64,000 bases of DNA, taken from JBNKWA01 sp050299555 (GTDB lineage Bacteria; Pseudomonadota; Alphaproteobacteria; Rhodobacterales; Rhodobacteraceae). The stretch is taken from positions 1 through 64,000 of the forward strand of contig JBNKWA010000008.1 in NCBI GenBank assembly GCA_050299555.1. Direction: 5' to 3'. The notes beneath the pieces were generated by a model. It did not search any database and was not told the DNA's origin. It saw only the letters and a program-made list of their open reading frames with translations. The position numbers were made by a program, and so were the translations under genes. Positions 42,949 through 50,529 of this stretch are shown piece by piece. Position 1 is the first letter of the stretch. Each line of letters begins with the position of its first letter.

Positions 42949-43272
42949 ATGTTGTTCGTGCGTGAAAATGTGTTCCTTGTCGTTGCTGCGGTGGTGGTTG
43001 GCGCGCTGTCTGTCATGGAGCCGCCGGCACTGGCAAACGAGCCGACCATGCTCAATGCGAGCCTCGATTCAGCCGCGTCGTCGGGCATGGTCGGCTCGGT
43101 GCTGGTTGGTTTGCGCGGCGACCTCGGTGACGCCGAAGGCGTCGTTGTTGGCCTGACCGCCGAATACCTCGATCAACGCTGCGGCTCCCGGCAATGGGAG
43201 GTCTGGTACGAGACAGACAGCGCCGGCCAGGTGATTCCCGCCTCGGTCGACGCCGAGTGTGGTGGGAGCTGA
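42949..43272 (+). CDS. Small secreted protein between two RTX proteases
   Basis: A 107-residue product: signal VFLVVAAVVVGALSVMEPPALA, then a short mature domain with a Cys pair (RCGSRQWEVWYETDSAG through DAECGGS). Start chosen at the ATG 42949, just before the hydrophobic segment; an upstream in-frame ATG at 42868 would put 27 residues before it. Position between two proteases raises the possibility of an inhibitor or accessory factor, but nothing in the sequence proves this. Confidence 0.55.
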   Translation: MLFVRENVFLVVAAVVVGALSVMEPPALANEPTMLNASLDSAASSGMVGSVLVGLRGDLGDAEGVVVGLTAEYLDQRCGSRQWEVWYETDSAGQVIPASVDAECGGS

Positions 43273-43478
43273 CTCGAACCCTGGGGCGTACCCTCCTGCG
43301 GCCTGGCCGAAACGGCGCTCGACAGCCGATTTTCCCATGTTCGCGCCCCTCCGATTGTCTAAGCCTGCTACCGGTGCCATAGCATCCCGCTCAAATCGGC
43401 AATTGCCGGTTTGATTGTCTAACGAGGGCAATTTTGGCATGCGGGCGCGAAATACCGAATCCCTGCGAAGGATGGCTG

Positions 43479-44798
43479 ATGACCTACAATGACCGTTCCG
43501 CCGGTGGGGCGGCGGGCGTGGCTGCAGCAAGCGCTACCGGGACGGCAGCCGCCAGCAACGACTTCGCGTTTCTCGGGCCGAAATGGGGCGACGCGACGAC
43601 TGGCAGCACCGGGGGTACGGTGAGCTGGTCGATGTTCTACGACGTGGCCTATCTCAGTTCGACCCAGCGCGCCTACCTGGCCCATGTCCGGGCAGCCTTC
43701 GATGCCTGGGAATACTATGCCGACATCGATTTCGTTGAGGTCGACTCATCGGCGGCAGACATCACTCTCGACCTGACCCGGATCGACGGTGTCGGCGGAA
43801 GCCTCGGACAAGCCATGTGGTCCTCGTCGGCGCGCAGCGGCGCGTTCGACCGAATGGATGAAGCCTTCATCGAATTCGACAACGCCGACTATCCGGGCGC
43901 CAGCATCGACTTCTTTGCCACCGCCCTTCACGAGATCGGCCACGCGATCGGCCTCGACCACACCGATGCCATCACGGAAGTGATGTATCCCTACTACAAT
44001 GGCGTTTCTGAGTTGGCGTCTGGCGACGTGACCGGCGCCCAGACGATCTATGGCGCGGCCTCCGGCGCGGCAATCCTTCGCCTCGGCACCGGATCTGCCG
44101 ATACGCTGGACCTGTCGTTTGCCTACATTCCCTACGTCGTCATGCTGAAGGGCGGCAACGACCGCTTCTTCGGCGGCGACCAGAACGACACCATCAAGAG
44201 CGGCCACGGCAACGACTCGACCGATGGCGGCGGCGGTAATGACTTCATTCGCGACAACGGCGGCAACGATCAGCACCACGGTGGCGCGGGCAACGACCGG
44301 ATCGTGGACCTGGTCGGCAGCAACCTGCTCGACGGCGGCGCCGGCCGCGACAAGCTGCTCGGCGGCTCGGGCGAGGACACCATCGAAGGCGGCGACGGCA
44401 ACGACAAGCTGTTCGGCGACGGCGGCGCCAGTTCGGGCGGCGCCGGCGACTTCATCTTCGGTGACGCAGGCAATGACACGATCGAGGGCGGGGTCGGCGA
44501 TGACTGGCTGATGGGCGGTTCCGATGCCGACGTCTTCGTCTTCGCGCCGGACCAGGGCCGCGACACCATCACCAGGTTCGTCCTCAGCGGAAGCAATCCA
44601 GGCTATGTCGGCACCGACTTCGTCACCGGTCAGGACCGGATCGACCTGACGGCCTTCGGCTATGCCTCTGCCGCCGCGGCGCTGGCCGAGTTTGGCGACA
44701 ACGGGCAGGGGCACGCAGTCTTCCGCGACGACGGCACGACCATCGTGCTGCGCGGGATATCGACGGACGAGCTTTCAGCCGGCGATCTGATCGTCTGA
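43479..44798 (+). CDS. Secreted RTX zinc metalloprotease, matrixin type (copy 2)
   Basis: A 439-residue paralogue of the protein at 41265. The active site is HEIGHAIGLDH with the Met-turn VMYPYYN. The RTX part has a clearer series (GGNDRFFGGDQND, GGAGNDRIVD, GGSGEDTIEGGDGNDKLFGDGG, GDAGNDTIEGGVGDDWLMGGSDADVFVF), followed by a type I secretion tail ending DELSAGDLIV. The ATG at 43479 is favoured by AAGGA upstream. The pair is likely an old tandem duplication, since the sequences are well diverged. Confidence 0.9.
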   Translation: MTYNDRSAGGAAGVAAASATGTAAASNDFAFLGPKWGDATTGSTGGTVSWSMFYDVAYLSSTQRAYLAHVRAAFDAWEYYADIDFVEVDSSAADITLDLTRIDGVGGSLGQAMWSSSARSGAFDRMDEAFIEFDNADYPGASIDFFATALHEIGHAIGLDHTDAITEVMYPYYNGVSELASGDVTGAQTIYGAASGAAILRLGTGSADTLDLSFAYIPYVVMLKGGNDRFFGGDQNDTIKSGHGNDSTDGGGGNDFIRDNGGNDQHHGGAGNDRIVDLVGSNLLDGGAGRDKLLGGSGEDTIEGGDGNDKLFGDGGASSGGAGDFIFGDAGNDTIEGGVGDDWLMGGSDADVFVFAPDQGRDTITRFVLSGSNPGYVGTDFVTGQDRIDLTAFGYASAAAALAEFGDNGQGHAVFRDDGTTIVLRGISTDELSAGDLIV

Positions 44799-44876
44799 TC
44801 CGGACGCACGGAAGGGGACGCTTTTTCGCGTCTCACCAGGCATGGCTCCCGGCCCTCGATCGGCTATAGTCCCCGC

Positions 44877-45611
44877 ATGGACATCCCCGAGGCCAAGACC
44901 CAGACCATGCGGGCCCAGATCGAGCTGCGCGAGCGGATCGTCTCGGGCCGACTCGCCGCCGGCAGTCGGCTGCTGGAAGTCTCCACGGCCGAAGCCCTGC
45001 AAATCTCCCGCACCCCGGTCCGCGAGGCGATGTCGCGGCTTGTGGAGGAGGGGCTGCTGGAGCGGGTCTCCGGCGGCGGCTACGTGGTCCGCCGCTTCGG
45101 GCTCAGCGACGTCAACGACGCCATCGAGCTGAGGGGCGTCCTCGAAGGGGCGGCGGCGCGGCTTGCGGCCGAGCGCGGCGTCGCGGCCGAGCCGATGGCC
45201 GGCATCGAGGCGCTGGTTGCCGAACTCGACGCCTGTTTCGGCGCCACCGCCGCCGAGATCGACTTCGACCGCTATTCCGAGCTAAACGCCCGTTTCCATG
45301 CCGCGCTGGCGGGCCTTGCCGGCAGCGACGTCATCCGCCGCGAGGTGGAACGGGTGACCCGCCTGCCCTTCGCCTCGCCGTCCGCCTTCCTGCCCGACAA
45401 GGCCGACATCGACGCCTTCCGGCGCTCGCTCTTCGTGGCCCAGGACCAGCACCGGACCATCGTGCAGGCGATCCGCAACCGCGAAGGCGCCCGGGCCGAG
45501 GCGCTGGCGCGCGAGCACGCCCGGCTGGCACGGCGCAACCTCGACTACCTGATCAACGAGCAGCCAGGGCTGATGGGCCGCCTGCCGGGTCTGGCTCTGG
45601 TCGTCGACTAG
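44877..45611 (+). CDS. GntR-family regulator, FCD subfamily
   Basis: A 244-residue transcription factor: N-terminal winged helix (LQISRTPVREAMSRLVEEGLLERVSGGGYVV) and an all-helical FCD ligand domain (IELRGVLEGAAARLAAERG, NARFHAALAGLAGSDVIRREVERV, DQHRTIVQAIRNREGARAEALAREH) with the metal/ligand Asp/His residues expected for carboxylate sensing. It is directly upstream of the O-demethylase gene and probably regulates the cassette in response to an aromatic acid. Confidence 0.87.
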   Translation: MDIPEAKTQTMRAQIELRERIVSGRLAAGSRLLEVSTAEALQISRTPVREAMSRLVEEGLLERVSGGGYVVRRFGLSDVNDAIELRGVLEGAAARLAAERGVAAEPMAGIEALVAELDACFGATAAEIDFDRYSELNARFHAALAGLAGSDVIRREVERVTRLPFASPSAFLPDKADIDAFRRSLFVAQDQHRTIVQAIRNREGARAEALAREHARLARRNLDYLINEQPGLMGRLPGLALVVD

Positions 45612-45676
45612 GATCGGCAAGCGGCGCCCGGCCCACCTGGGACGAGACTCTTGCAAATTTGCCGAATCGGGCGTGA

Positions 45677-45684
45677 TGTATACA
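45677..45684. promoter_or_regulatory. Candidate GntR operator TGTATACA
   Basis: A perfect 8-bp palindrome, TGTATACA, lies 29 bp before the O-demethylase start and 66 bp after the regulator stop. FCD-type GntR proteins commonly bind short palindromes centred on GTATAC or TATA. Assignment is by position and symmetry only. Confidence 0.45.
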
Positions 45685-45713
45685 CAAAGGCATCGAAAAG
45701 GGAGGAGCCGAAA

Positions 45714-47129
45714 ATGGCATCAAGCAACCTTAGCAGTCTAATTAAGGAAAACGGCAACGCGGTAAACATGCTCCGCAACTCGAAAATCGGGATGTATGTA
45801 TACCCTGTGGTGGCGGCAGAGTTCACAAACTGGCGCGACGAGCAGCGCGCCTGGCGCGAATCGGCCGTGCTCTACGACCAAAGCCACCACATGGACGAGG
45901 TCACCGTCGAAGGCCCCGACGCGGCGGCCTTCCTCGACCATGTAGGCATCAACAACTTCCGCAATTTCGACCTCAATCGCGCCAAGCACTTCGTGCCGGT
46001 GACGCCGGCCGGGCATGTGATCGGCGACATGATCATCTTCCGCGAACGCGAGGACAAGTTCGTGCTGGTCGGCCGCGCTCCGACGGCCGACTGGGTGCAG
46101 TTCCAGCAGGCCATCGGCAAGTGGAACATCCGCGTGCATCGCGACCCGCGCTCGGATTCGCGCCCCGACGGCAGGGCGATCTACCGCACCCACTACCGCT
46201 TCCAGATCCAGGGCCCGGAGGCGGACAAGATCTTCGAGAAGATGAATGGCGGCCCGGTGCCGGAGGTGAAGTTCTTCCACACCGCCTGGATCAATGTCGG
46301 CTCCAAGCGGGTGCAGGCGCTGCGCCACGGCATGGCCGGCGAGCCGGGCCTTGAGATCTGGGGCTCCTATGCCGACAAGAGCTACGTCCAGTCGGTGATC
46401 CTGCAGGCAGCCCGCGACGCCGGCGTCGACATGCGCCAGGTGGGCTGCCGCGCCTACTCCACCAACACCCTGGAGTCGGGCTGGATTCCCTCGCCCCTGC
46501 CCGGCATCTATTCGGGCGACGGCATGCTGGCCGACTATCGCGACTGGCTTGGCGCGGACAGCTACGAGGCTGTGGGTTCGATCGGCGGCAGCTTCGTGTC
46601 AGAGGACATCGCCGACTACTACGTGAACCCGTTCGAGCTTGGCTACGGCTTCTACATCGACTGGAAGTCGGACTTCATCGGCAAAGAAGCTCTGACCGGG
46701 ATGAAGGACGGGCCGAACCGCAAGAAGGCCACCTTCGAGTGGAATTCCGAGGACGTGGTCAAGGTCATCGCCTCGGCCTTCCAGCGGGGCGAGGCGCCCT
46801 GCAAGTGGATCGACTTCCCACAGCCGAACTATGCCTCGACATCGGCCGACAGGGTGATGAAGGGATCGAAGATGGTCGGCATGTCGATGTTCAACGGCTA
46901 CTCCTACAACGAGCGCTGCATGCTCTCGCTTGGCGTCGTGGCGCCCGAGGTGGAAGTCGGCGACGAGCTGGTTCTGGTCTGGGGCGAGCCGGACGGCGGT
47001 TCGGAGAAGACCTCGACAGAAAGGCATGTCCAGGCCGAGATCCGTGTGCGGGTGTCACCGACGCCTTATTCGCACGACGCGCGCGAGACCTATGCCGGCG
47101 GCGGCTGGCGCGAGAAGCAGCCCGCGTGA
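45714..47129 (+). CDS. LigM/DesA-like tetrahydrofolate-dependent aryl O-demethylase
   Basis: A 471-residue GcvT-fold protein, the same length as Sphingobium LigM. It shares blocks that I recognise from LigM/DesA: NAVNMLRNSKIGMYVYPVVAAEFTNWRDEQ, LYDQSHHM, FVPVTPAGHVIGD, TLESGWIPSPLPGIYSGD, SYEAVGSIGGSFVS and ADYYVNPFELGYGF. LigM and DesA move the methoxyl methyl of vanillate, 3-O-methylgallate or syringate onto tetrahydrofolate. Strong GGGAGGAG precedes the ATG. With the GntR regulator and TRAP importer it suggests demethylation of a methoxylated aromatic acid; the exact substrate is inferred. Confidence 0.85.
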   Translation: MASSNLSSLIKENGNAVNMLRNSKIGMYVYPVVAAEFTNWRDEQRAWRESAVLYDQSHHMDEVTVEGPDAAAFLDHVGINNFRNFDLNRAKHFVPVTPAGHVIGDMIIFREREDKFVLVGRAPTADWVQFQQAIGKWNIRVHRDPRSDSRPDGRAIYRTHYRFQIQGPEADKIFEKMNGGPVPEVKFFHTAWINVGSKRVQALRHGMAGEPGLEIWGSYADKSYVQSVILQAARDAGVDMRQVGCRAYSTNTLESGWIPSPLPGIYSGDGMLADYRDWLGADSYEAVGSIGGSFVSEDIADYYVNPFELGYGFYIDWKSDFIGKEALTGMKDGPNRKKATFEWNSEDVVKVIASAFQRGEAPCKWIDFPQPNYASTSADRVMKGSKMVGMSMFNGYSYNERCMLSLGVVAPEVEVGDELVLVWGEPDGGSEKTSTERHVQAEIRVRVSPTPYSHDARETYAGGGWREKQPA

Positions 47130-47138
47130 CAATCCGGA

Positions 47139-47171
47139 GGGCGGCGCACGATCCCGTTGGCGGCGCCGCCC
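47139..47171 (+). terminator. Hairpin between O-demethylase and TRAP genes
   Basis: GGGCGGCGC (47139-47147) pairs perfectly with GCGCCGCCC (47163-47171). It lies in the 104-bp gap and lacks a U-tract, so it is more likely to stabilise mRNA or attenuate than to terminate fully. Confidence 0.45.
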
Positions 47172-47233
47172 GCCCGGCGTAACACTTGCAGACAAGGCCG
47201 CAGAAAGCGGCATCATAAGGGAGGACTACCGCC

Positions 47234-48223
47234 ATGACGTTCACCATGCTGCGCGGCGCTTCGCTGGGCTTGGCCGTCGCCTTCGCCGCGACCGGCGCCA
47301 ACGCCGCCGACACGCTGAAGCTCGCCCACTGGGTACCGCCGGCGCACACGCTGACCGCATCGACCATCGAGCCGCTGGCCGAAGGCGTGGCCGCCGACAC
47401 CAATGGCGAGTTGACCATCCAGGTCTATCCCGGCGGCGAGCTGGGCGCCGGACCGCTGGAGCAGTACGTGCGCGCCGTGCAGGGCGTCGCCGACATCACC
47501 TGGGGCCTGCCGGGCTACACCTCGTCGCAGTTCCCCAAGACCATGATCGCCGAACTGCCGGGCGTGCTGCCCGAGGGCGAGGGCGGTTACCAGCTGTTCT
47601 GGAAGGTGTATGACCAGTACCTGACCGACGAGTTCCCCGGCACCGTGCCGCTGGCGCTTTGGTTGTCCGAACCCAACGTCTTCATCATGAAGGACCACGA
47701 CGTGCACACGCCGGCGGACGTCGCCGGGCTGAAGATCCGCGTCTCGGGCTCGGCCGCGGCGGCGGTGATGGAGGCGCTCGGGGCGACGCCGGTGCAGATG
47801 CCTGCCGGCGAGATCTACAACGCGCTGCAGACCGGGCTGATCGATGGCGTCATCACCGGTTCCAGCGCCATCGCCGACTTCAAGCTGGACGAGGTCGCCA
47901 ACAGCTACACCATCGGCGCACCGCTTGGCCGCATCTCGTTCTACCTGGTGATGAACAAGGCCCGGTACGACGGCCTGCCCGAGGCTGAGCGCGCCGCCAT
48001 CGACGCGCACAGCCGCGAGGGGCTGTCGAAAAGCGCCGAAGATGGCTGGAACGCCAAGGCCGACGCCACCATCGAGGCGTTGAAGGCATCCGGCGACAAC
48101 ACGGTGATCGAGCTGACGCCCGAGCAAGCCGCCGTCTTCGGCGAGCTGACCCTGCCGGTGACCGACCGCATCGTCGGCGAACTCGGCGCCGAGGACGTGC
48201 TCGCGGCGATGAAGGGCGAGTAA
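47234..48223 (+). CDS. dctP: TRAP transporter solute-binding protein (DctP type)
   Basis: A 329-residue periplasmic receptor with a signal peptide (ending AFAATGANAA) and the DctP core: LKLAHWVPPAHTLTA, VYPGGELGAGPLEQYVRAVQGVADI, and the ligand-carboxylate Arg block LKIRVSGSAAAAVMEALGATPVQMPAGEIYNALQTGLIDG. It delivers an organic acid to the DctQM permease. Located after the O-demethylase gene, so an aromatic carboxylate is a reasonable but unproven ligand. Confidence 0.92.
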   Translation: MTFTMLRGASLGLAVAFAATGANAADTLKLAHWVPPAHTLTASTIEPLAEGVAADTNGELTIQVYPGGELGAGPLEQYVRAVQGVADITWGLPGYTSSQFPKTMIAELPGVLPEGEGGYQLFWKVYDQYLTDEFPGTVPLALWLSEPNVFIMKDHDVHTPADVAGLKIRVSGSAAAAVMEALGATPVQMPAGEIYNALQTGLIDGVITGSSAIADFKLDEVANSYTIGAPLGRISFYLVMNKARYDGLPEAERAAIDAHSREGLSKSAEDGWNAKADATIEALKASGDNTVIELTPEQAAVFGELTLPVTDRIVGELGAEDVLAAMKGE

Positions 48224-48232
48224 ATCCGCGCA

Positions 48233-48739
48233 ATGCACGCCGCGCTCAGGCTCTGGGCGGACAGGCTGATCAGCCTGTCCGCCACCGTCGGCGCCGCCGG
48301 CCTGATCGCCCAGATGGTGGTGATCCTGATCGACGTCGTCGGCCGCAACTTCGGCGCTCCGCTGACCGGGGCGCAGGACCTGACCCAGATGGCCATGGTG
48401 CTGGTGGTCTTCGGTGGCATGGCGCTGTGCGACCGGATCGGCGGTCACATCGCCGTCGACGTGCTCGAGCCGACACTGCCCCGGTGGGTCAATCGCGCCT
48501 CGGACGTCCTGTCGGCCTTTCTCGGCGCCACGATCTTCCTCGGCATCGCCTGGGCGCTTTGGGAATCGGCCGCCCTCTCGCGGATGCTGAACCTGGCCAC
48601 CAACATCCTCTACCTGCCCAAGGCGCATTTTCAGTACGCCATGTGCGCAATGTCGGTGACTACCGCGCTCGGCCTTGTCCTGCGCGGCGTCGAGACGGCG
48701 CTTGGCCGCTACCGGCCGCTGTCCGGCGACGCGCCATGA
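48233..48739 (+). CDS. dctQ: TRAP transporter small permease (DctQ type)
   Basis: A 168-residue membrane protein with four helices, including VVILIDVVGRNFGAPLTGAQDLTQMAMVLVVFGGMALCDRIGGHIAVDVL, which carries the typical DctQ pattern. Overlaps dctM by 4 bp. Works with DctM and DctP as a sodium-coupled importer. Confidence 0.9.
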   Translation: MHAALRLWADRLISLSATVGAAGLIAQMVVILIDVVGRNFGAPLTGAQDLTQMAMVLVVFGGMALCDRIGGHIAVDVLEPTLPRWVNRASDVLSAFLGATIFLGIAWALWESAALSRMLNLATNILYLPKAHFQYAMCAMSVTTALGLVLRGVETALGRYRPLSGDAP

Positions 48740-50040
48740 GTGACGCCGGTGTCGGCGCCCTCGGCGTTGCCGCCCTTTTCCTGTTGCTGGCGCTGCGCGT
48801 GCCGGTGGCCTTTGCCATGTTCGCGGTCGGCTTTGCCGGTATTGCCGCCCTGAACGGCTGGTCGGCGGCGATGAGCCTGCTGGCCTCGGAATCCTTCACG
48901 CTGGCCTCCTCGTCCGAACTGGTGGTCGTGCCGCTCTTCATCCTGATGGGCAATGTCGCCACGATCTCGGGCATGAGCCGGCGGCTCTACGACGCGGCCT
49001 ATGCCATCGTCGGGCCGGTCCGCGGCGGGCTCGCCACGGCGACGGTGATCGGATGCGGCGGCTTCGCCGCGCTGTCGGGCTCGTCGGTGGCCTCGGCACT
49101 GACCATGGGCAAGGTGTCGCTGAAAGAGATGGACCGCTTTGACTACGACCCGCGGCTGTCCACCGGCGTGGTGGCGGCCGGCGGCACCCTCGGCATCCTG
49201 ATCCCGCCATCGACCGGCTTCGTGATCTACGCGATCCTGACCCAGCAATCGATCGGGCAGCTTTTTCTTGCCGGGGTGCTGCCGGGCCTGCTGCTGCTGC
49301 TGATCTTCATCCTGACCATCACGCTTCTGTGCTGGCTGAGGCCCGGTTTCGGGCCGGCGGGGCCGGCCACCAGCCTGCCGCAAAAGCTCAGGGCGCTGGG
49401 TGGGGCAACACCGGTTCTGTTCGTGATCGTCACCACCATCGGCGGCATCTACGGCGGCCTGTTCTCGCCGGTCGAGGCGGCAGCCGCCGGCGCCGGGCTG
49501 GTCATCGCCATCGGTGTCTTCGAGCGCAGCGTCGGTCTTGCCAGCCTGTGGCGGGCAGCGCGGGACTCGGTCGTGACGACAGCCACGGTCATGCTGATCC
49601 TGATCGCCGCGCACATGATCAACCCCTTCCTGGCCCTCAGTCACATCCCCGCCATGGTGGGCAACTTTTTGACCGGGCTCGATGCTGCGCCGCTGACGGT
49701 GCTGGTGCTGATCCTGATGTGCTACCTAGTGCTTGGCTGCTTCCTCGAAGGCTTCGCCATGCTGGTTCTGACCATGCCGGTGTTCTTCCCGGTGGTCACC
49801 GGGCTTGGCTTCGATCCGATCTGGTTCGGCGTTCTGGTCGTGCTGACGCTCGAGATGGGGCTGATCTCGCCGCCGGTGGGCGTGAATGTCTTCATCGTCA
49901 AGTCGGTGGCGCCGGGTGTGTCCCTCGCGCAGATCTTCGCCGGGGTGGCGCCATTCTGGCTGGCCATGTGCCTGTGCCTGGTGCTGCTTGTCGCCTTCCC
50001 CCAGATCTCGCTGCTGTTGCCGACGACAATGATCCGCTAG
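48736..50040 (+). CDS. dctM: TRAP transporter large permease (DctM type)
   Basis: A 434-residue inner-membrane protein with a dozen or so hydrophobic helices. Landmarks are LRVPVAFAMFAVGFAGI, LFILMGNVA, GGFAALSGSSVASALTMGKV, GVVAAGGTLGILIPPSTGFVIYAI and LEMGLISPPVGVNVFIV, all standard for DctM. The ATG at 48736 overlaps the dctQ stop. It is the last gene of the O-demethylase/TRAP cassette. Confidence 0.92.
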   Translation: MSDAGVGALGVAALFLLLALRVPVAFAMFAVGFAGIAALNGWSAAMSLLASESFTLASSSELVVVPLFILMGNVATISGMSRRLYDAAYAIVGPVRGGLATATVIGCGGFAALSGSSVASALTMGKVSLKEMDRFDYDPRLSTGVVAAGGTLGILIPPSTGFVIYAILTQQSIGQLFLAGVLPGLLLLLIFILTITLLCWLRPGFGPAGPATSLPQKLRALGGATPVLFVIVTTIGGIYGGLFSPVEAAAAGAGLVIAIGVFERSVGLASLWRAARDSVVTTATVMLILIAAHMINPFLALSHIPAMVGNFLTGLDAAPLTVLVLILMCYLVLGCFLEGFAMLVLTMPVFFPVVTGLGFDPIWFGVLVVLTLEMGLISPPVGVNVFIVKSVAPGVSLAQIFAGVAPFWLAMCLCLVLLVAFPQISLLLPTTMIR

Positions 50041-50529
50041 GCCGGGGCCGGGAACGCAGCCGTTGCCGCCCGGGTGCGCCCCCAATCGCGCGCCCCCCGA
50101 TCGCGCACGGGGCGCGAGGGTGGGTGGGCGGGGAGCGGCCCGGGCGCGATCTTCCGTCAGAGCCGCTCGAGGATGCGCCGGCACCGGCACACCGGACCGG
50201 CCTCGCGTCCCGGTCACGGCGCCCAATCCTGCCATTGGCTGGCGTCTCACATCCCGCCACACCCCCCGTCCCGGCGAGGGTCGATCGGGCTCCGGTTGCA
50301 CGAATGGTCATCAATCTGTCGCCGGGCTGTCATGGTCGGCGCGGCACTTGGGCGCTGCGTGGCGCGTGCGGGGCCTGCGAGGGAACATCGGCTTGCCCTC
50401 ACCCCGCACCGGGCGCAAGCTTGTCCCAGGTTCGCCGCAAGGTGCCGGCGGGCCCCACCCACAAACAAGAACCGGCCGGCCCCCCGCCTGCGCCGGGCAC
50501 CGATGCCAACAGACCGAGGAGAGCCCCCC
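50041..50529. other. 489-bp intergenic region before the nuclease gene
   Basis: No gene is supported. Open frames crossing it in several phases have arginine/proline-rich translations typical of non-coding GC-rich DNA. The interval contains the 51-bp dispersed element at 50100-50150. The GAGGAG ribosome-binding site for the nuclease is at its right end. Confidence 0.5.
50100..50150 (-). repeat. 51-bp dispersed element, copy 1 (minus orientation)
   Basis: Its reverse complement matches 62894-62944 with only a few substitutions over 51 bp. The ends are near-inverted repeats (ATCGCGCCCGGG at one end, GTGCGCGAT-type at the other in this copy; a perfect 12-bp pair in the other copy). This is the pattern of a small palindromic REP- or MITE-like element. 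Confidence 0.7.

Noticed and set aside
41264..44798. RTX repeats read as minus-strand genes (long frames at 41964-42650 and 43746-44714)
   Set aside because: They are antisense shadows of the Gly-Asp repeats; the plus-strand frames have the zinc site and secretion tail.
50074..50529. N-terminal extension of the nuclease frame
   Set aside because: The extension is Arg/His/Pro-rich, crosses the 51-bp element, and the ATG at 50530 has a good ribosome-binding site.
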